Origin: Aestuariibius insulae
GTDB taxonomy: Bacteria; Pseudomonadota; Alphaproteobacteria; Rhodobacterales; Rhodobacteraceae
Assembly: GCF_040783535.2 (NCBI RefSeq)
Contig: NZ_JBFONW020000002.1
Span: 248,001-312,000 of the forward strand
Direction of reading: 5' to 3'
DNA length: 64,000 bases
Of the stretch, positions 1 through 8,600 are shown piece after piece. Numbering within the stretch: position 1 is the first letter of the stretch; every line of letters starts with the position of its first letter. The notes under the pieces were generated by a model, which did no database searches, was not told the DNA's origin, and saw only the letters and a program-made list of their open reading frames with translations. Both the position numbers and the translations under genes were made by a program.

Positions 1-28
1 GCCTGTGATGCAATCCGTGCGGTTGGTT

Positions 29-60
29 CGGCCGCCCCGCGAGAGGGCGCAAGGCGGCCG
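29..60. other. stem-loop just downstream of nrtA
   Basis: Arms CGGCCGCC (29-36) and GGCGGCCG (53-60) form a perfect 8 bp stem with a 16-base loop, beginning 11 bases after the nrtA stop. There is no T-tract on either strand. The position, between a binding-protein gene and what should be the permease gene beyond the window edge, fits an mRNA-stabilising or processing hairpin. That role is inferred. Confidence 0.5.
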
Positions 61-71
61 GATCGCGATGC

Positions 72-1436
72 CTAGCCCTGAACTTCGGAACCGACGACGA
101 TTTGCTCGCCCTTCAGCCCGATCGGCAGACTGTCGAGATAAGCGTTGGGACTCCGGCCATCATAGGGGATGCCGTCGATGATATCCTCGGACGGCGTGGC
201 GGCCTTGTAGCCGTCGCTGTCCCAAGGGAAGTCGGCTTCGTTGGCGAGGCCTTCGTCAACCAAAAGACGCGCGGCTTCGAGGTAGATCTCCGGCTTGTAT
301 ACATCGCGGGCAACCTCATTGTACCAAGCGTCGGATTTAGGCTCGGCGATCTGGCCCCAGCGGCGCATCTGCGTGAGATACCAGACGGCGTCCGAATAGA
401 ACGGATAGGTGGCGTTGTAGCGGAAGAAGACATTGAAGTCCGGGATCTCGCGAACGTCTCCCTTCTCGAACTCGAAGGTGCCGGTCATGGAATTGGCAAT
501 CACCTCGGCATCGGCGCCCACATATTCGGGCCGGGACAGCATCTCGACCGCGTCCTCGCGATTGGCATTGTCATTCTCGTCCAGCCAGATCGCAGCACGG
601 ATCAGCGCCTTGGTCACCGCAAGCGTGGTATTGGGGTACTCCTCAGCGAACTCTGCCGTGATGCCGAAGACCTTTTCGGGATTGTTCTTCCAGATCTGGT
701 AATCGGTGATAACCGGCACGCCGATCCCCTTGAAGACGGCCTGCTGGTTCCAGGGCTCGCCCACACAATAGCCGTGGATCGTGCCAGCCTCGAGCGTGGC
801 TGGCATCTGCGGTGGTGGTGTTACTGAAAGGAGCACATCGGCGCCGATTTGACCGGTGATGTCCTGGGGACTGTAAAACCCGGGATGCAGACCACCAGCA
901 GCAAGCCAGTAGCGCAGCTCGTAATTGTGGGTCGAGACCGGGAAGACCATGCCCATGTTGAAGGACTTGCCCTCCGAGTTGAACTGCTCGACCACTGGTA
1001 CCAATGCTTCGGCGGAAATCGGGTGTTGTGGGCGGCCATCTTCCATCGTCGGGATGCTCGGCTTCATCATCGCCCAGACCTCATTGGAAACGGTGATACC
1101 GTTGCCATTCAGATCCATTGAGAAAGGCGTAATTATATGCGCCTCGGTGCCGAAGCCGATCGTGGCAGCCAACGGCTGTCCGGCCAGCATATGCGCGCCA
1201 TCAAGTTGGCCGTCGATGACGCCGTCAAGCAGGACCTTCCAGTTCGCCTGCGCCTCAAGCGTCACGAAAAGGCCTTCGTCGAGAAAATAGCCCTGCTCGT
1301 ACGCCACGGCCAGCGGAGCCATGTCGGTCAGTTTGATGAAGCCGAAGGTCAGCTCGTCCTTTTCAAGCTCGAGCATCTGCGCAGAGGCGCTGGTGCCTGT
1401 GACAACCGCGAATGCGGCGCTCAATAGATATCTCAT
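72..1436 (-). CDS. nrtA: nitrate ABC transporter substrate-binding protein (NrtA/CmpA family)
   Basis: The 454-residue product is a periplasmic binding protein of the NrtA/CmpA family, expected to bind nitrate (or nitrite/cyanate) and deliver it to an ABC permease. A short signal peptide ends near residue 19 (TSASA|Q). The family hallmarks follow: an N-terminal FGFIKLTDMAPLAVAYEQG stretch, HMLAGQPLAA, and the CVGEPWN motif that helps form the binding site. The length matches family members. Transcribed on the minus strand, it lies downstream of nasT-nasS. The 257-base leader before it holds an intrinsic terminator and an ANTAR hairpin, so expression is probably controlled by NasT antitermination. 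The permease and ATPase genes should lie left of the window. Nitrate specificity rests on this context. Confidence 0.9.
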   Translation of the reverse strand: MRYLLSAAFAVVTGTSASAQMLELEKDELTFGFIKLTDMAPLAVAYEQGYFLDEGLFVTLEAQANWKVLLDGVIDGQLDGAHMLAGQPLAATIGFGTEAHIITPFSMDLNGNGITVSNEVWAMMKPSIPTMEDGRPQHPISAEALVPVVEQFNSEGKSFNMGMVFPVSTHNYELRYWLAAGGLHPGFYSPQDITGQIGADVLLSVTPPPQMPATLEAGTIHGYCVGEPWNQQAVFKGIGVPVITDYQIWKNNPEKVFGITAEFAEEYPNTTLAVTKALIRAAIWLDENDNANREDAVEMLSRPEYVGADAEVIANSMTGTFEFEKGDVREIPDFNVFFRYNATYPFYSDAVWYLTQMRRWGQIAEPKSDAWYNEVARDVYKPEIYLEAARLLVDEGLANEADFPWDSDGYKAATPSEDIIDGIPYDGRSPNAYLDSLPIGLKGEQIVVGSEVQG

Positions 1437-1478
1437 TGGGTCTGTTCCCCTGGCTGGATCGCGCCGTAGCGCAACAAC

Positions 1479-1534
1479 AAAAAAGCCGCCTGACCATCCT
1501 GCGCCTGATTGGCGTCGGAAGGGTCGAGCGGCTT
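1479..1534 (-). terminator. Rho-independent terminator in the nrtA leader
   Basis: Read on the minus strand, AAGCCGCTCGACC (1534-1522) pairs with GGTCAGGCGGCTT (1495-1483) except for two central mismatches. A smaller inner hairpin (ACGCC/GGCGC) caps it, and a run of six T follows (1484-1479). It lies 43 bases before the nrtA start, inside the leader, so it would stop transcription before nrtA unless prevented. Its 5' arm overlaps the ANTAR hairpin at 1525-1540, so both structures cannot form together. Confidence 0.85.
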
Positions 1535-1557
1535 TGCTCGGTCTGCCCTGTAATGGG
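1525..1557 (-). promoter_or_regulatory. ANTAR (NasT) antiterminator RNA hairpins
   Basis: On the minus strand, CGAGC-AAAGCC-GCTCG (1540-1525) is a perfect 5 bp stem with a six-base loop carrying A at position 1 and G at position 4, the known ANTAR recognition rule. Five bases upstream, CCC-ATTACA-GGG (1557-1546) is a weaker first hairpin, also with a six-base loop and A1 but with A rather than G at position 4. The second hairpin uses bases needed for the terminator at 1479-1534, so NasT binding would allow read-through into nrtA. The hairpins are visible. NasT binding is inferred from the family and the adjacent nasT gene. Confidence 0.8.
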
Positions 1558-1668
1558 TATGGAAAGGAGAACGCCGTTGCTCTCTACTCTGAATTTGAGA
1601 AGGCACGCCGCGGAAGTGCAAGCGTCTCCGCGTCTGCCCTGATAAATTTCTGCGCTGCGGCACCTTTG

Positions 1669-1685
1669 AGGGCAGTGAATGCCCT
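1669..1685 (-). other. stem-loop after nasS
   Basis: On the minus strand AGGGCA-TTCAC-TGCCCT forms a perfect 6 bp stem eight bases after the nasS stop codon. There is no T-tract. The TGCCCT arm could instead pair with either of two CAGGGCAGAC copies further down the leader (1632-1641, 1541-1550), so it may be part of a larger switch or simply a 3'-end stabiliser for nasTS mRNA. Confidence 0.4.
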
Positions 1686-1693
1686 AATTTTAG

Positions 1694-2872
1694 TCAGTCT
1701 GATGTGACTGGATCAAAAACTCGACCGTCGAAGAACCGGTTTTCACCAAGGAGAAGACGGCCGCTTTGAGCGGCGACGGCGGTTCCTTCGGCGATTCCCC
1801 CCTCAATTTTTTCGGAGGCGCCAGGCAATACTGCACCTGCTCCTGCCAAAGCGCGCCGGTAAAGATCGGTTCGGAACACAGCGCGGGCCGGGTCGCTCAC
1901 TCCGTCCCGGTCCAGGCCAAGCCGGGCCGCCATCTGGCGGGCGATCCAAGCGCCTTGGCTCTTCCACGGGAAATTCGCAGCACCGTGATAGAACTCGACG
2001 AAGCCAGCGCAATCGCGCGTGTCTCCGCGTGCATTGATCGTAAGGCGCCCGGTGAGCGCGCGATCGATGATATACGCATCCAAATCAAGATAGGCGGGAC
2101 GGGCAAGCATTTCGGCCGCCGTGGTCTCACCGCCTCCGGTTCCAAGCCAACGGCAGGCTTTCCAGACCGCACGCATCAGGCGAGCCGAAAGACCGGGCTC
2201 GGAATGAGCCCAGTCAGTGCGTACCGCAAGAACCTTCTCCGGCGCCGCCGACCAGATCGCCCGCCCAGGTAGAAGAAGTTCGCCTGAGCCAGCCTCGACG
2301 CTTTTGGAGCCCCAAGGCTCTCCGACACAAAATGCGTCGATTTCATCAGCTGCAAGAGCGTCTGCCATAAGGGGAGGGGGAACCGTCCTGATCTCGACAC
2401 CTTGCGGCGCAGGCAGGCCCGAAGCTGATAGCCAGTAATAGAGTAACTCGGCCTGCATCGAGAACGGAAAGGGCACGCCAATGCGAAGCCGTCCCTTCGA
2501 TGCCGCTATAATGGCCTTGCCCGCGCGCGCGGTGTTCTTGAAATCGAAGTCATGTCCACCCTGTGCCATCGCGTCTGCGAGCGGGCGGCTGACGCCTATG
2601 ACTGTGCCGTTCATCGACAGGACCATCAGCGCAGAGATTGGCGAAGCAACCCCCCCAAGCCCAAGTGCCATGGCGACGGGGACAGGCGAGAGAAGATGTG
2701 CCGCTTCGACGCTGCCGAACGTCAACATATCACGCAATGAAGACCACGACGGCGCACGAACCAGATTGAAGGCGAGCCCTTCCTCACGGGCAAAGCCCAT
2801 CTCCTCGGCAGCAATGATCGGGGCGGCATCCGTGAGCGGAATAAAGGCGATGGAGAGCCGCGTAAGGGTCAC
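1694..2872 (-). CDS. nasS: NasS, cytoplasmic nitrate/nitrite sensor
   Basis: The 392-residue product belongs to the NrtA/CmpA-like family but lacks a signal peptide: residue 1 leads straight into TRLSIAFIPLTDAAPIIAA, the first strand of the binding fold. The CVGEPWG ligand-site motif is kept. Known NasS proteins are soluble nitrate sensors that hold NasT inactive until nitrate or nitrite binds. The gene overlaps the nasT stop by four bases (ATGA), showing translational coupling and the 1:1 production expected for a sensor/regulator complex. It sits directly upstream of the terminator-bearing nrtA leader. An alternative call, a second transporter binding protein, is unlikely without an export signal. 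Confidence 0.88.
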   Translation of the reverse strand: MTLTRLSIAFIPLTDAAPIIAAEEMGFAREEGLAFNLVRAPSWSSLRDMLTFGSVEAAHLLSPVPVAMALGLGGVASPISALMVLSMNGTVIGVSRPLADAMAQGGHDFDFKNTARAGKAIIAASKGRLRIGVPFPFSMQAELLYYWLSASGLPAPQGVEIRTVPPPLMADALAADEIDAFCVGEPWGSKSVEAGSGELLLPGRAIWSAAPEKVLAVRTDWAHSEPGLSARLMRAVWKACRWLGTGGGETTAAEMLARPAYLDLDAYIIDRALTGRLTINARGDTRDCAGFVEFYHGAANFPWKSQGAWIARQMAARLGLDRDGVSDPARAVFRTDLYRRALAGAGAVLPGASEKIEGGIAEGTAVAAQSGRLLLGENRFFDGRVFDPVTSD

Positions 2873-3453
2873 GAGAGCAAATCCATAGCAGTCACAAGAG
2901 CGGCGGCGATCTCCGGGATCTTCTTGCCCTTATCCATGGCTGATTTGCGTAGGATTGCGTAGGCTTCATCCTCGCTGATATCTCGGGCCTTCATCAAAAG
3001 CCCTTTGGCCCGATCGATCACCTTGCGCTCTTCAAGAGCGCGTTTCGTCTCGGCCAATTCCTCACGCATTCGGCGGAACATGTTGAATCGCGTAATCGCG
3101 GCCGAGATGATAGGTTTGAGCCGATCAGGGCGCAGATCATCTACGACATATGCCGACACGCCTGCTTCAATCGCCGCCTTTGTCAAACTGTCATCGCTTT
3201 GATCCACAAACATCGCGACAGGCCGTTCAAGCGGAGAGGATGCAAGCGTCAGCTCTTCCAGCATGTCCCGTGTTGGGTTGGTTAGATCAACTATCACCAC
3301 GTCTGGAGACAGCTCCGATATCCTGCGTGGCAGACTGGAGATCTCGGAAATGACGTGGATATCATTATCTCCAGCCTCACGAAGGCTATCGACAATCATG
3401 AGCGCGCGATGACGATCCGGTTCGACAACGATGATCGAAAGTCTGTCAGGCAT
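2869..3453 (-). CDS. nasT: NasT, ANTAR-domain transcription antiterminator
   Basis: From the ATG at 3453 the product has 194 residues: a receiver-like domain (SIIVVEPD, then PDVVIVDLTNP with the phosphoacceptor-position Asp) followed by a C-terminal ANTAR domain with the typical ERKVIDRAKGLLM helix and the ISEDEAYAILRKSAMD segment. ANTAR proteins bind paired six-base-loop RNA hairpins and prevent termination; such a hairpin lies before nrtA in this window. The frame stays open upstream to a GTG at 3567, and an ATG at 3531 is also possible, but 3453 fits the usual family N-terminus. No strong Shine-Dalgarno is visible at any of them. The stop overlaps the nasS start. Confidence 0.88.
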   Translation of the reverse strand: MPDRLSIIVVEPDRHRALMIVDSLREAGDNDIHVISEISSLPRRISELSPDVVIVDLTNPTRDMLEELTLASSPLERPVAMFVDQSDDSLTKAAIEAGVSAYVVDDLRPDRLKPIISAAITRFNMFRRMREELAETKRALEERKVIDRAKGLLMKARDISEDEAYAILRKSAMDKGKKIPEIAAALVTAMDLLS

Positions 3454-3558
3454 GGACAGATAATGCGTTGATTTTGCAGATGCAGCAATTGCTTTCTGCG
3501 CAAGCGAAAGGGAGTCGTTAATTGGAGCCATCGCGGCCGTCGTGGGAACACGGATACT

Positions 3559-3573
3559 CCCGTTCACAACGGG
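3559..3573 (-). other. stem-loop between pbpC and nasT
   Basis: CCCGTT-GTG-AACGGG on the minus strand is a perfect 6 bp stem with a three-base loop, 23 bases past the pbpC stop. It lacks a T-tract, so termination is uncertain. It also overlaps the longest possible nasT start (GTG 3567). Confidence 0.3.
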
Positions 3574-3596
3574 GTTCGTGCAGATGAGATAATCGC

Positions 3597-5618
3597 CTAT
3601 CGAAACTGGATCCTGGATCCATCTGTCCGACCAGCGGCATCGATAACTGTCAGCGACAAAAACCCTTCTTCACGCTGATCGATTTCGAACTGGTTCCGGT
3701 GGGTGCGCCCGACAGGTCGTCCATCCGCCAGCCAGACATAAGGCGCCTGACCACCCTCCACCTTAGCTATCAGGAAATCGCCATCCACGATTGCTCCATT
3801 TGGAGGAAACGAAATAGCCGGGCCGCTTGACCTTAGATGATGCGAGCCGTCGAAGCGCCGAAGATGCTGTGGCAGTTGTGATGTTTCGACTGTGAGCGTT
3901 TCGGGGGGCGCCGCAGCAATCGGATCGACGCTCGGTTTAAGGCGCGCAAATGCCGCGAAAAGAACCGGCGCCGCGAGATCTCCTCCAAACGCGCCGGGTA
4001 CCGGCGTTCCATCGGCGCGCCCCATCCAGACACCGACCACGTGCCGGCCGTCAAATCCGATCGCCCAAGCATCGCGATGCCCGTAAGAGGTTCCTGTCTT
4101 GTAGGCGATCCCGGCAGACCGCACTCCGACGGGTCGCGGCACATCAAGCAGAATATCTGAGATCTGCCAAGCCGACGCCCGCTTCAGAACCCGGTGAGCG
4201 ATAAAGCCTGGAGTAGGCTCGTCACGCCAGCGCAGATCGACAGCCCGACCTTCATTGCCAATCGCTCCATAAAGCCGAACAAGGTCCGTGAGGCTCAGCC
4301 CGACACCGCCAAGCGCTACAGCCAAGCCCGGCTCTCCACCCGGAACGACCGCATCGGCACCGGCGCGCCTCAGACCGGCCGTCAGATGTTGTGGACCCAT
4401 CGCATGCGTCACTGCAACGGCGGGAATGTTTAACGAGTGTTGCAGGGCCTTCCGAACCCGCAGTTCTCCTCGATAACGACCGTCGAAATTCTGCGGCCGA
4501 TATCCATCGAAGTCCGTTGGGCGATCCGCGATCAACGTCTCCGGATGGATTAAGCCCTGATCAAATCCTAAACCGTAGGTTAGAGGCTTCAGGGTGGATC
4601 CAGGAGATCGTACGGCCATCGCCAGATCAATGAAACCGGAGCGTCCATCAGCCCGATAGGCCGCCGAACCGACATGACCCAGCACATGTCCACTCTGGTG
4701 ATCCATCGCCAGAATGGCAACCTGCACCCGATCGGACCGCCCCGTCACGGCTTGGGACGCAAGCGCTTCGAGACTAATCTGAAAATCCCTGTCTATCGTC
4801 AAATGATGCTTTTGCGCATGGGTATCCTCTCCAATCGCCCGATCGGAAAGATGGGGCGCGATCGTCGGAAAAGGATGCCGCACCCCGTCAACGGGCAGGC
4901 GGATGCCTTCGGCCAATGCGCTTTCATCAAGAAGACCAGCATCGTGCAGGCGAGAAAGGACCGCATCGCGGGCGTGTGTTGCCGAAAGGGCGGCGCGGTC
5001 CGGACGGCGCGCCTCGGGCGATTGCGGAAGCGCGACGAGCAAGGCCGACTGCGCAACGGTCAGCCGTTTGGGCGGTTTGTCGAAATAGGCACGAGACGCG
5101 GCGCGTACCCCCTCGATGTTTCCACCGAACGGGGCATGGTTCAGATAGAGCGTCAGGATCTCATCCTTGCTCATCACCCGCTCGAGCGCCAAGGCGACGC
5201 GGATCTGTCGGAGCTTTCCCTCCCATCGCCCGGTGCTGCCATCCTCGAGAAGCCGGGCCACCTGCATGGTCAACGTCGAGCCGCCAGAGGTGATCTCTCG
5301 ATGGCGCAGAGCAAGAACGCCGGATCGAAGCATCGCAATCGGATCCACTCCCTGATGAGCGTAAAACCGTTTGTCTTCGTATCGGATCAGCATCTCGAGA
5401 TAACCCGAATCGACGTCTTCTAACCGAACCGGCAAACGCCACCGCCCATCCTGCATCGTATAGGCTCGCAGAAGCTGCCCCTCCCGATCCAGAACCTCAA
5501 CGCTTGACGATGCCTCAAGCGGCGGCAGCACCGTGGCGTCGATCCACCGATCCAGCCCATCGCGTACGGCGGCGATCGCAAACAGGGCGATCGCCAGGCT
5601 GAAGATCCACCGTCTCAC
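3597..5618 (-). CDS. pbpC: penicillin-binding protein 1C (bifunctional glycosyltransferase/transpeptidase)
   Basis: The 673-residue product builds and cross-links peptidoglycan at the outer face of the inner membrane. After a single N-terminal membrane anchor (about residues 5-18) comes the GT51 transglycosylase domain with the catalytic EDKRFYAHQG (Glu81) and GGSTLTMQ motifs. The transpeptidase domain has Ser341-x-x-Lys344 (STLK), Ser395-Leu-Asn397 and KTGT (507-510). The C-terminal BiPBP-type domain (about 590-673) marks the PBP1C subclass. The GTG start at 5618 overlaps the TGA of the upstream macroglobulin gene by four bases. The frame is open further upstream, but that part lies inside the neighbour and looks non-coding. 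Pairing of PBP1C with alpha-2-macroglobulin is a known bacterial arrangement. Confidence 0.92.
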   Translation of the reverse strand: MRRWIFSLAIALFAIAAVRDGLDRWIDATVLPPLEASSSVEVLDREGQLLRAYTMQDGRWRLPVRLEDVDSGYLEMLIRYEDKRFYAHQGVDPIAMLRSGVLALRHREITSGGSTLTMQVARLLEDGSTGRWEGKLRQIRVALALERVMSKDEILTLYLNHAPFGGNIEGVRAASRAYFDKPPKRLTVAQSALLVALPQSPEARRPDRAALSATHARDAVLSRLHDAGLLDESALAEGIRLPVDGVRHPFPTIAPHLSDRAIGEDTHAQKHHLTIDRDFQISLEALASQAVTGRSDRVQVAILAMDHQSGHVLGHVGSAAYRADGRSGFIDLAMAVRSPGSTLKPLTYGLGFDQGLIHPETLIADRPTDFDGYRPQNFDGRYRGELRVRKALQHSLNIPAVAVTHAMGPQHLTAGLRRAGADAVVPGGEPGLAVALGGVGLSLTDLVRLYGAIGNEGRAVDLRWRDEPTPGFIAHRVLKRASAWQISDILLDVPRPVGVRSAGIAYKTGTSYGHRDAWAIGFDGRHVVGVWMGRADGTPVPGAFGGDLAAPVLFAAFARLKPSVDPIAAAPPETLTVETSQLPQHLRRFDGSHHLRSSGPAISFPPNGAIVDGDFLIAKVEGGQAPYVWLADGRPVGRTHRNQFEIDQREEGFLSLTVIDAAGRTDGSRIQFR

Positions 5619-8600
5619 GGCAGGATGGTTACCCGGCCTGCCGCAGTGCGCGCGCGCATTTGCGGCCGGTACATATCCTCGACCGACGAGGCGGGGTGAT
5701 GAAACTCTCCGGGTGAGACAGCGCGCACGATATAGGCAAGCTGGAAACGTTTGTCGGATCTCCAATCAACCGCCGCAAGGAACCTGTCCGTGCGGAACTC
5801 TGTGTTTCGCGCGGAGGTCAGATCGAGCCAGTCCAGCGCCTCAATATCTCCGCCGCGCAGTAGGTTCGGATTATCGATCTCGAAACCGGCGGGCAGGGAA
5901 TCGTCGATCATTAAACGTGCTTCCTGCCGTCCAAACGGTTGAATGGTTAGTATGGTAACCAGTCGCGTGCCGACTTCCACATCCGAAAGATCCACCTGCT
6001 GCCCATCGAGCGTCGTGTAAGCGCGGTCAATGGAGTAGCCGTTTCCGCCTGCCGGCTCGGGCTCAACGGGCACACCGAAGGTTGTGACAGTCAGCTCAGT
6101 CGATTCTGGCCCGGTGTTCGAAATCAGCACCGGATCTTCCTGGGTCTGATCGTCGCGCAGTTGCACGATAGGCCCGTCAGGAACCTCACCGTCAACTGTG
6201 ATCGCGGTCGCGCTGAGCGTATCGGCCAGAGCATTCGCCGCTAAGAGGGTCCAGACCGCCTCCTGAGTGGAAGCGCGAGCAGTCGAAAGACCGATCCTGT
6301 TGGTCATCACATCGCGATCGACCGCAAGGGTTCCCGCCTCTACCGCGAGGGTCAGAACCGCAGCAGTATCTCGCCGAACCGTTCCGTAATCGCTCCGCCA
6401 GTCGCGGCGCTCCTGTCTGGCGATTTCGCGTTCAATCTGGGCGCCCGCTCGTCCGAACAGCAGATCCGCCCGGGGCTGGTCCCCGTATTGCGCAAGCGCC
6501 GCACCAAGTTGCGCAACGGCAAGAGGCGAGCCAAACGCTGCGACCTTCTGATCCGCATAATATCTCAGATCCCCGACAGACGCGTTCCCCTCACGCGCTA
6601 GTACCATCAGCGCATAAGCCAGATCTTGGCCGCCGCTGTCGAAGTCGGGATAGTAGTTTACCGAATTGCGTAGATTATCGATCGCATTGCGGAATGCGAC
6701 ATCTGGCACCTCGTGACCGGCGGTCCGGGCGCGAGACAGAAAATCCGTAACATAGGCATCGAGCCACAGATCCCCGCGGGAGGGCCTCCAAAGACCGAAG
6801 GATCCGTTCGCGGCCTGATTGGCCGTCACCTCGGCAATTGCCTCTTGAATCCGGACTTCGATCTGATCGCGTGTCGCAAGCCCCATCGTCGTTGCAACAC
6901 GGTCCAGGTACAAAAGGGGCATCGCGCGAGACGTGATCTGCTCTGTACATCCATAGGGATATCGATCGAGCGCATTCAGAAGACCGGGGGCGTCGAACCT
7001 CGCGAGCGGTCCGACCGACAGCGTTGCCTTGCCGGTTCCAGTTGCCAGTCCGGCGAAGACCTCGTCGTCAAAGGTAAACGTTTGTCCGGCAGCCAAGGTA
7101 AATCGGCTGATCCGGCTGACTTCCGGATCATTAACGACCACAGGCATACGGATCGTCTTCGTGAGAACGCGGTTCTCGGGCGTTGTAAGCGTCACGGTCA
7201 GTTCGTGTGTGCCGGGATCGAGAGCTGTAATCGGAATCTCGAAGACTTGCGTGCCTTTCTCTTCAAGCAAGAAGGTGCCAGGAAGATCATCGCCGAGGGC
7301 GACACCCATCGCATCAACTGCAAGGCCCATCTCTCCATGGGGTCCTTCGGCATGGACGATTTCAAGCAGCATTCTGCTCTCGTCACCCGGCGCGAGAAAA
7401 TGTGGAACACTAGCCGTCACCACAACCGGATCGCGAACCAGCACATCGTGCTGAGCCTGCCCAACCCCTGTTGGCGTCCAGGCAACCGCCATAAGACGGA
7501 TCGTGCCATTGAATGCCGGAAGATCGAAGCTAACGCTGGCCTGCCCATTGCTATCAATTACGACAGGCCCCTTGAAAAAAGTGACCAGATCCTCGGTGGG
7601 CGGCGGACTTTGCAGACCAGCTTGGGACATCGCGTCGCCCCCGGATCTTACGGTTCCCATCCCTCCATTCAGACCGTCAATCAGACGCCCATACATATCC
7701 CTGAGCTCCACACCCAGTTTGCGCTGTCCAAAATAATGCTCCTGCGGGTCGGGTGCCTCGAACCGCGTCAGGTTCAGGATCCCCAGATCCACGGCTGCAA
7801 GCGTGACGTAGGCGGTCTCTCCCTCTGCGATCCCATCGATATTGATACCGATTTCGAGCGGACCGCGCGGCTCCATCACATCTGGCGCTGTCAACGACAC
7901 GGCCAGGGCCTTGGCGCCAGGCTCTATCGCGGCATAGCCCAAGCCAAGCGCTCGGGCGGGGTTTCGCTTTGCCGCCGCATCCATCGGACGGATGACCGAC
8001 GCGCTTACATAGGCGCCAGCCCCCCATTCTTCGGTAACGGGAAGGTCGATGATCGTCTCGCCTTCGTCCACGTCGACACTCGTCATCGAGATGACGCGAT
8101 CCGACATGACGGTCACCACAGCTGTTCCGGCATATCGCGGCACGATGCGGAACTTCGCCGTATCGCCAATGGCATATCTTTCCGCATCGAGTGAGGCCTG
8201 CAGCAGATCCGGCGTATCGCCAGCCGACGCGGGAGCATACCAGCCGGCATAAAAGTCGCTCGAGGCCATGCTGTAGCTATCACCGATTGCCTCGACCACA
8301 ATCTCGTGCTGGCCCCAATCGACAACGCCGCCGATCTGGATCGGCAGACTGCCCAAGGTTGCACGCCCGCTCGCAACGCGGGTTCGGGTTGTCACCGGAT
8401 CCCAATTCCAACGCCCATTCAGGGAATACCACTGATAGCGCGTCATCACCTTGTTGATGGACCATTGAACATCGATATCCGCAGCCTGCAAATCCGGAGT
8501 GAGGGCGATGAGATCGAACCGGGCCTCCGTTTCCTCTTCGATCACATCGTCGAAGAGCGGCTGGATACCGATCATGACCTGATCAGGCAGAACCTGTACG

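Noticed and set aside
5616..5765. 49 extra N-terminal residues of pbpC
   Set aside because: They lie within the macroglobulin gene, are Arg/Pro-rich, and a GTG with a GTGA overlap sits exactly before the membrane anchor.
6713..8194. 493-residue open frame on the plus strand
   Set aside because: Lies antisense inside the macroglobulin gene; its sequence is Arg/His-rich without domains, as expected for a shadow frame in GC-rich DNA.
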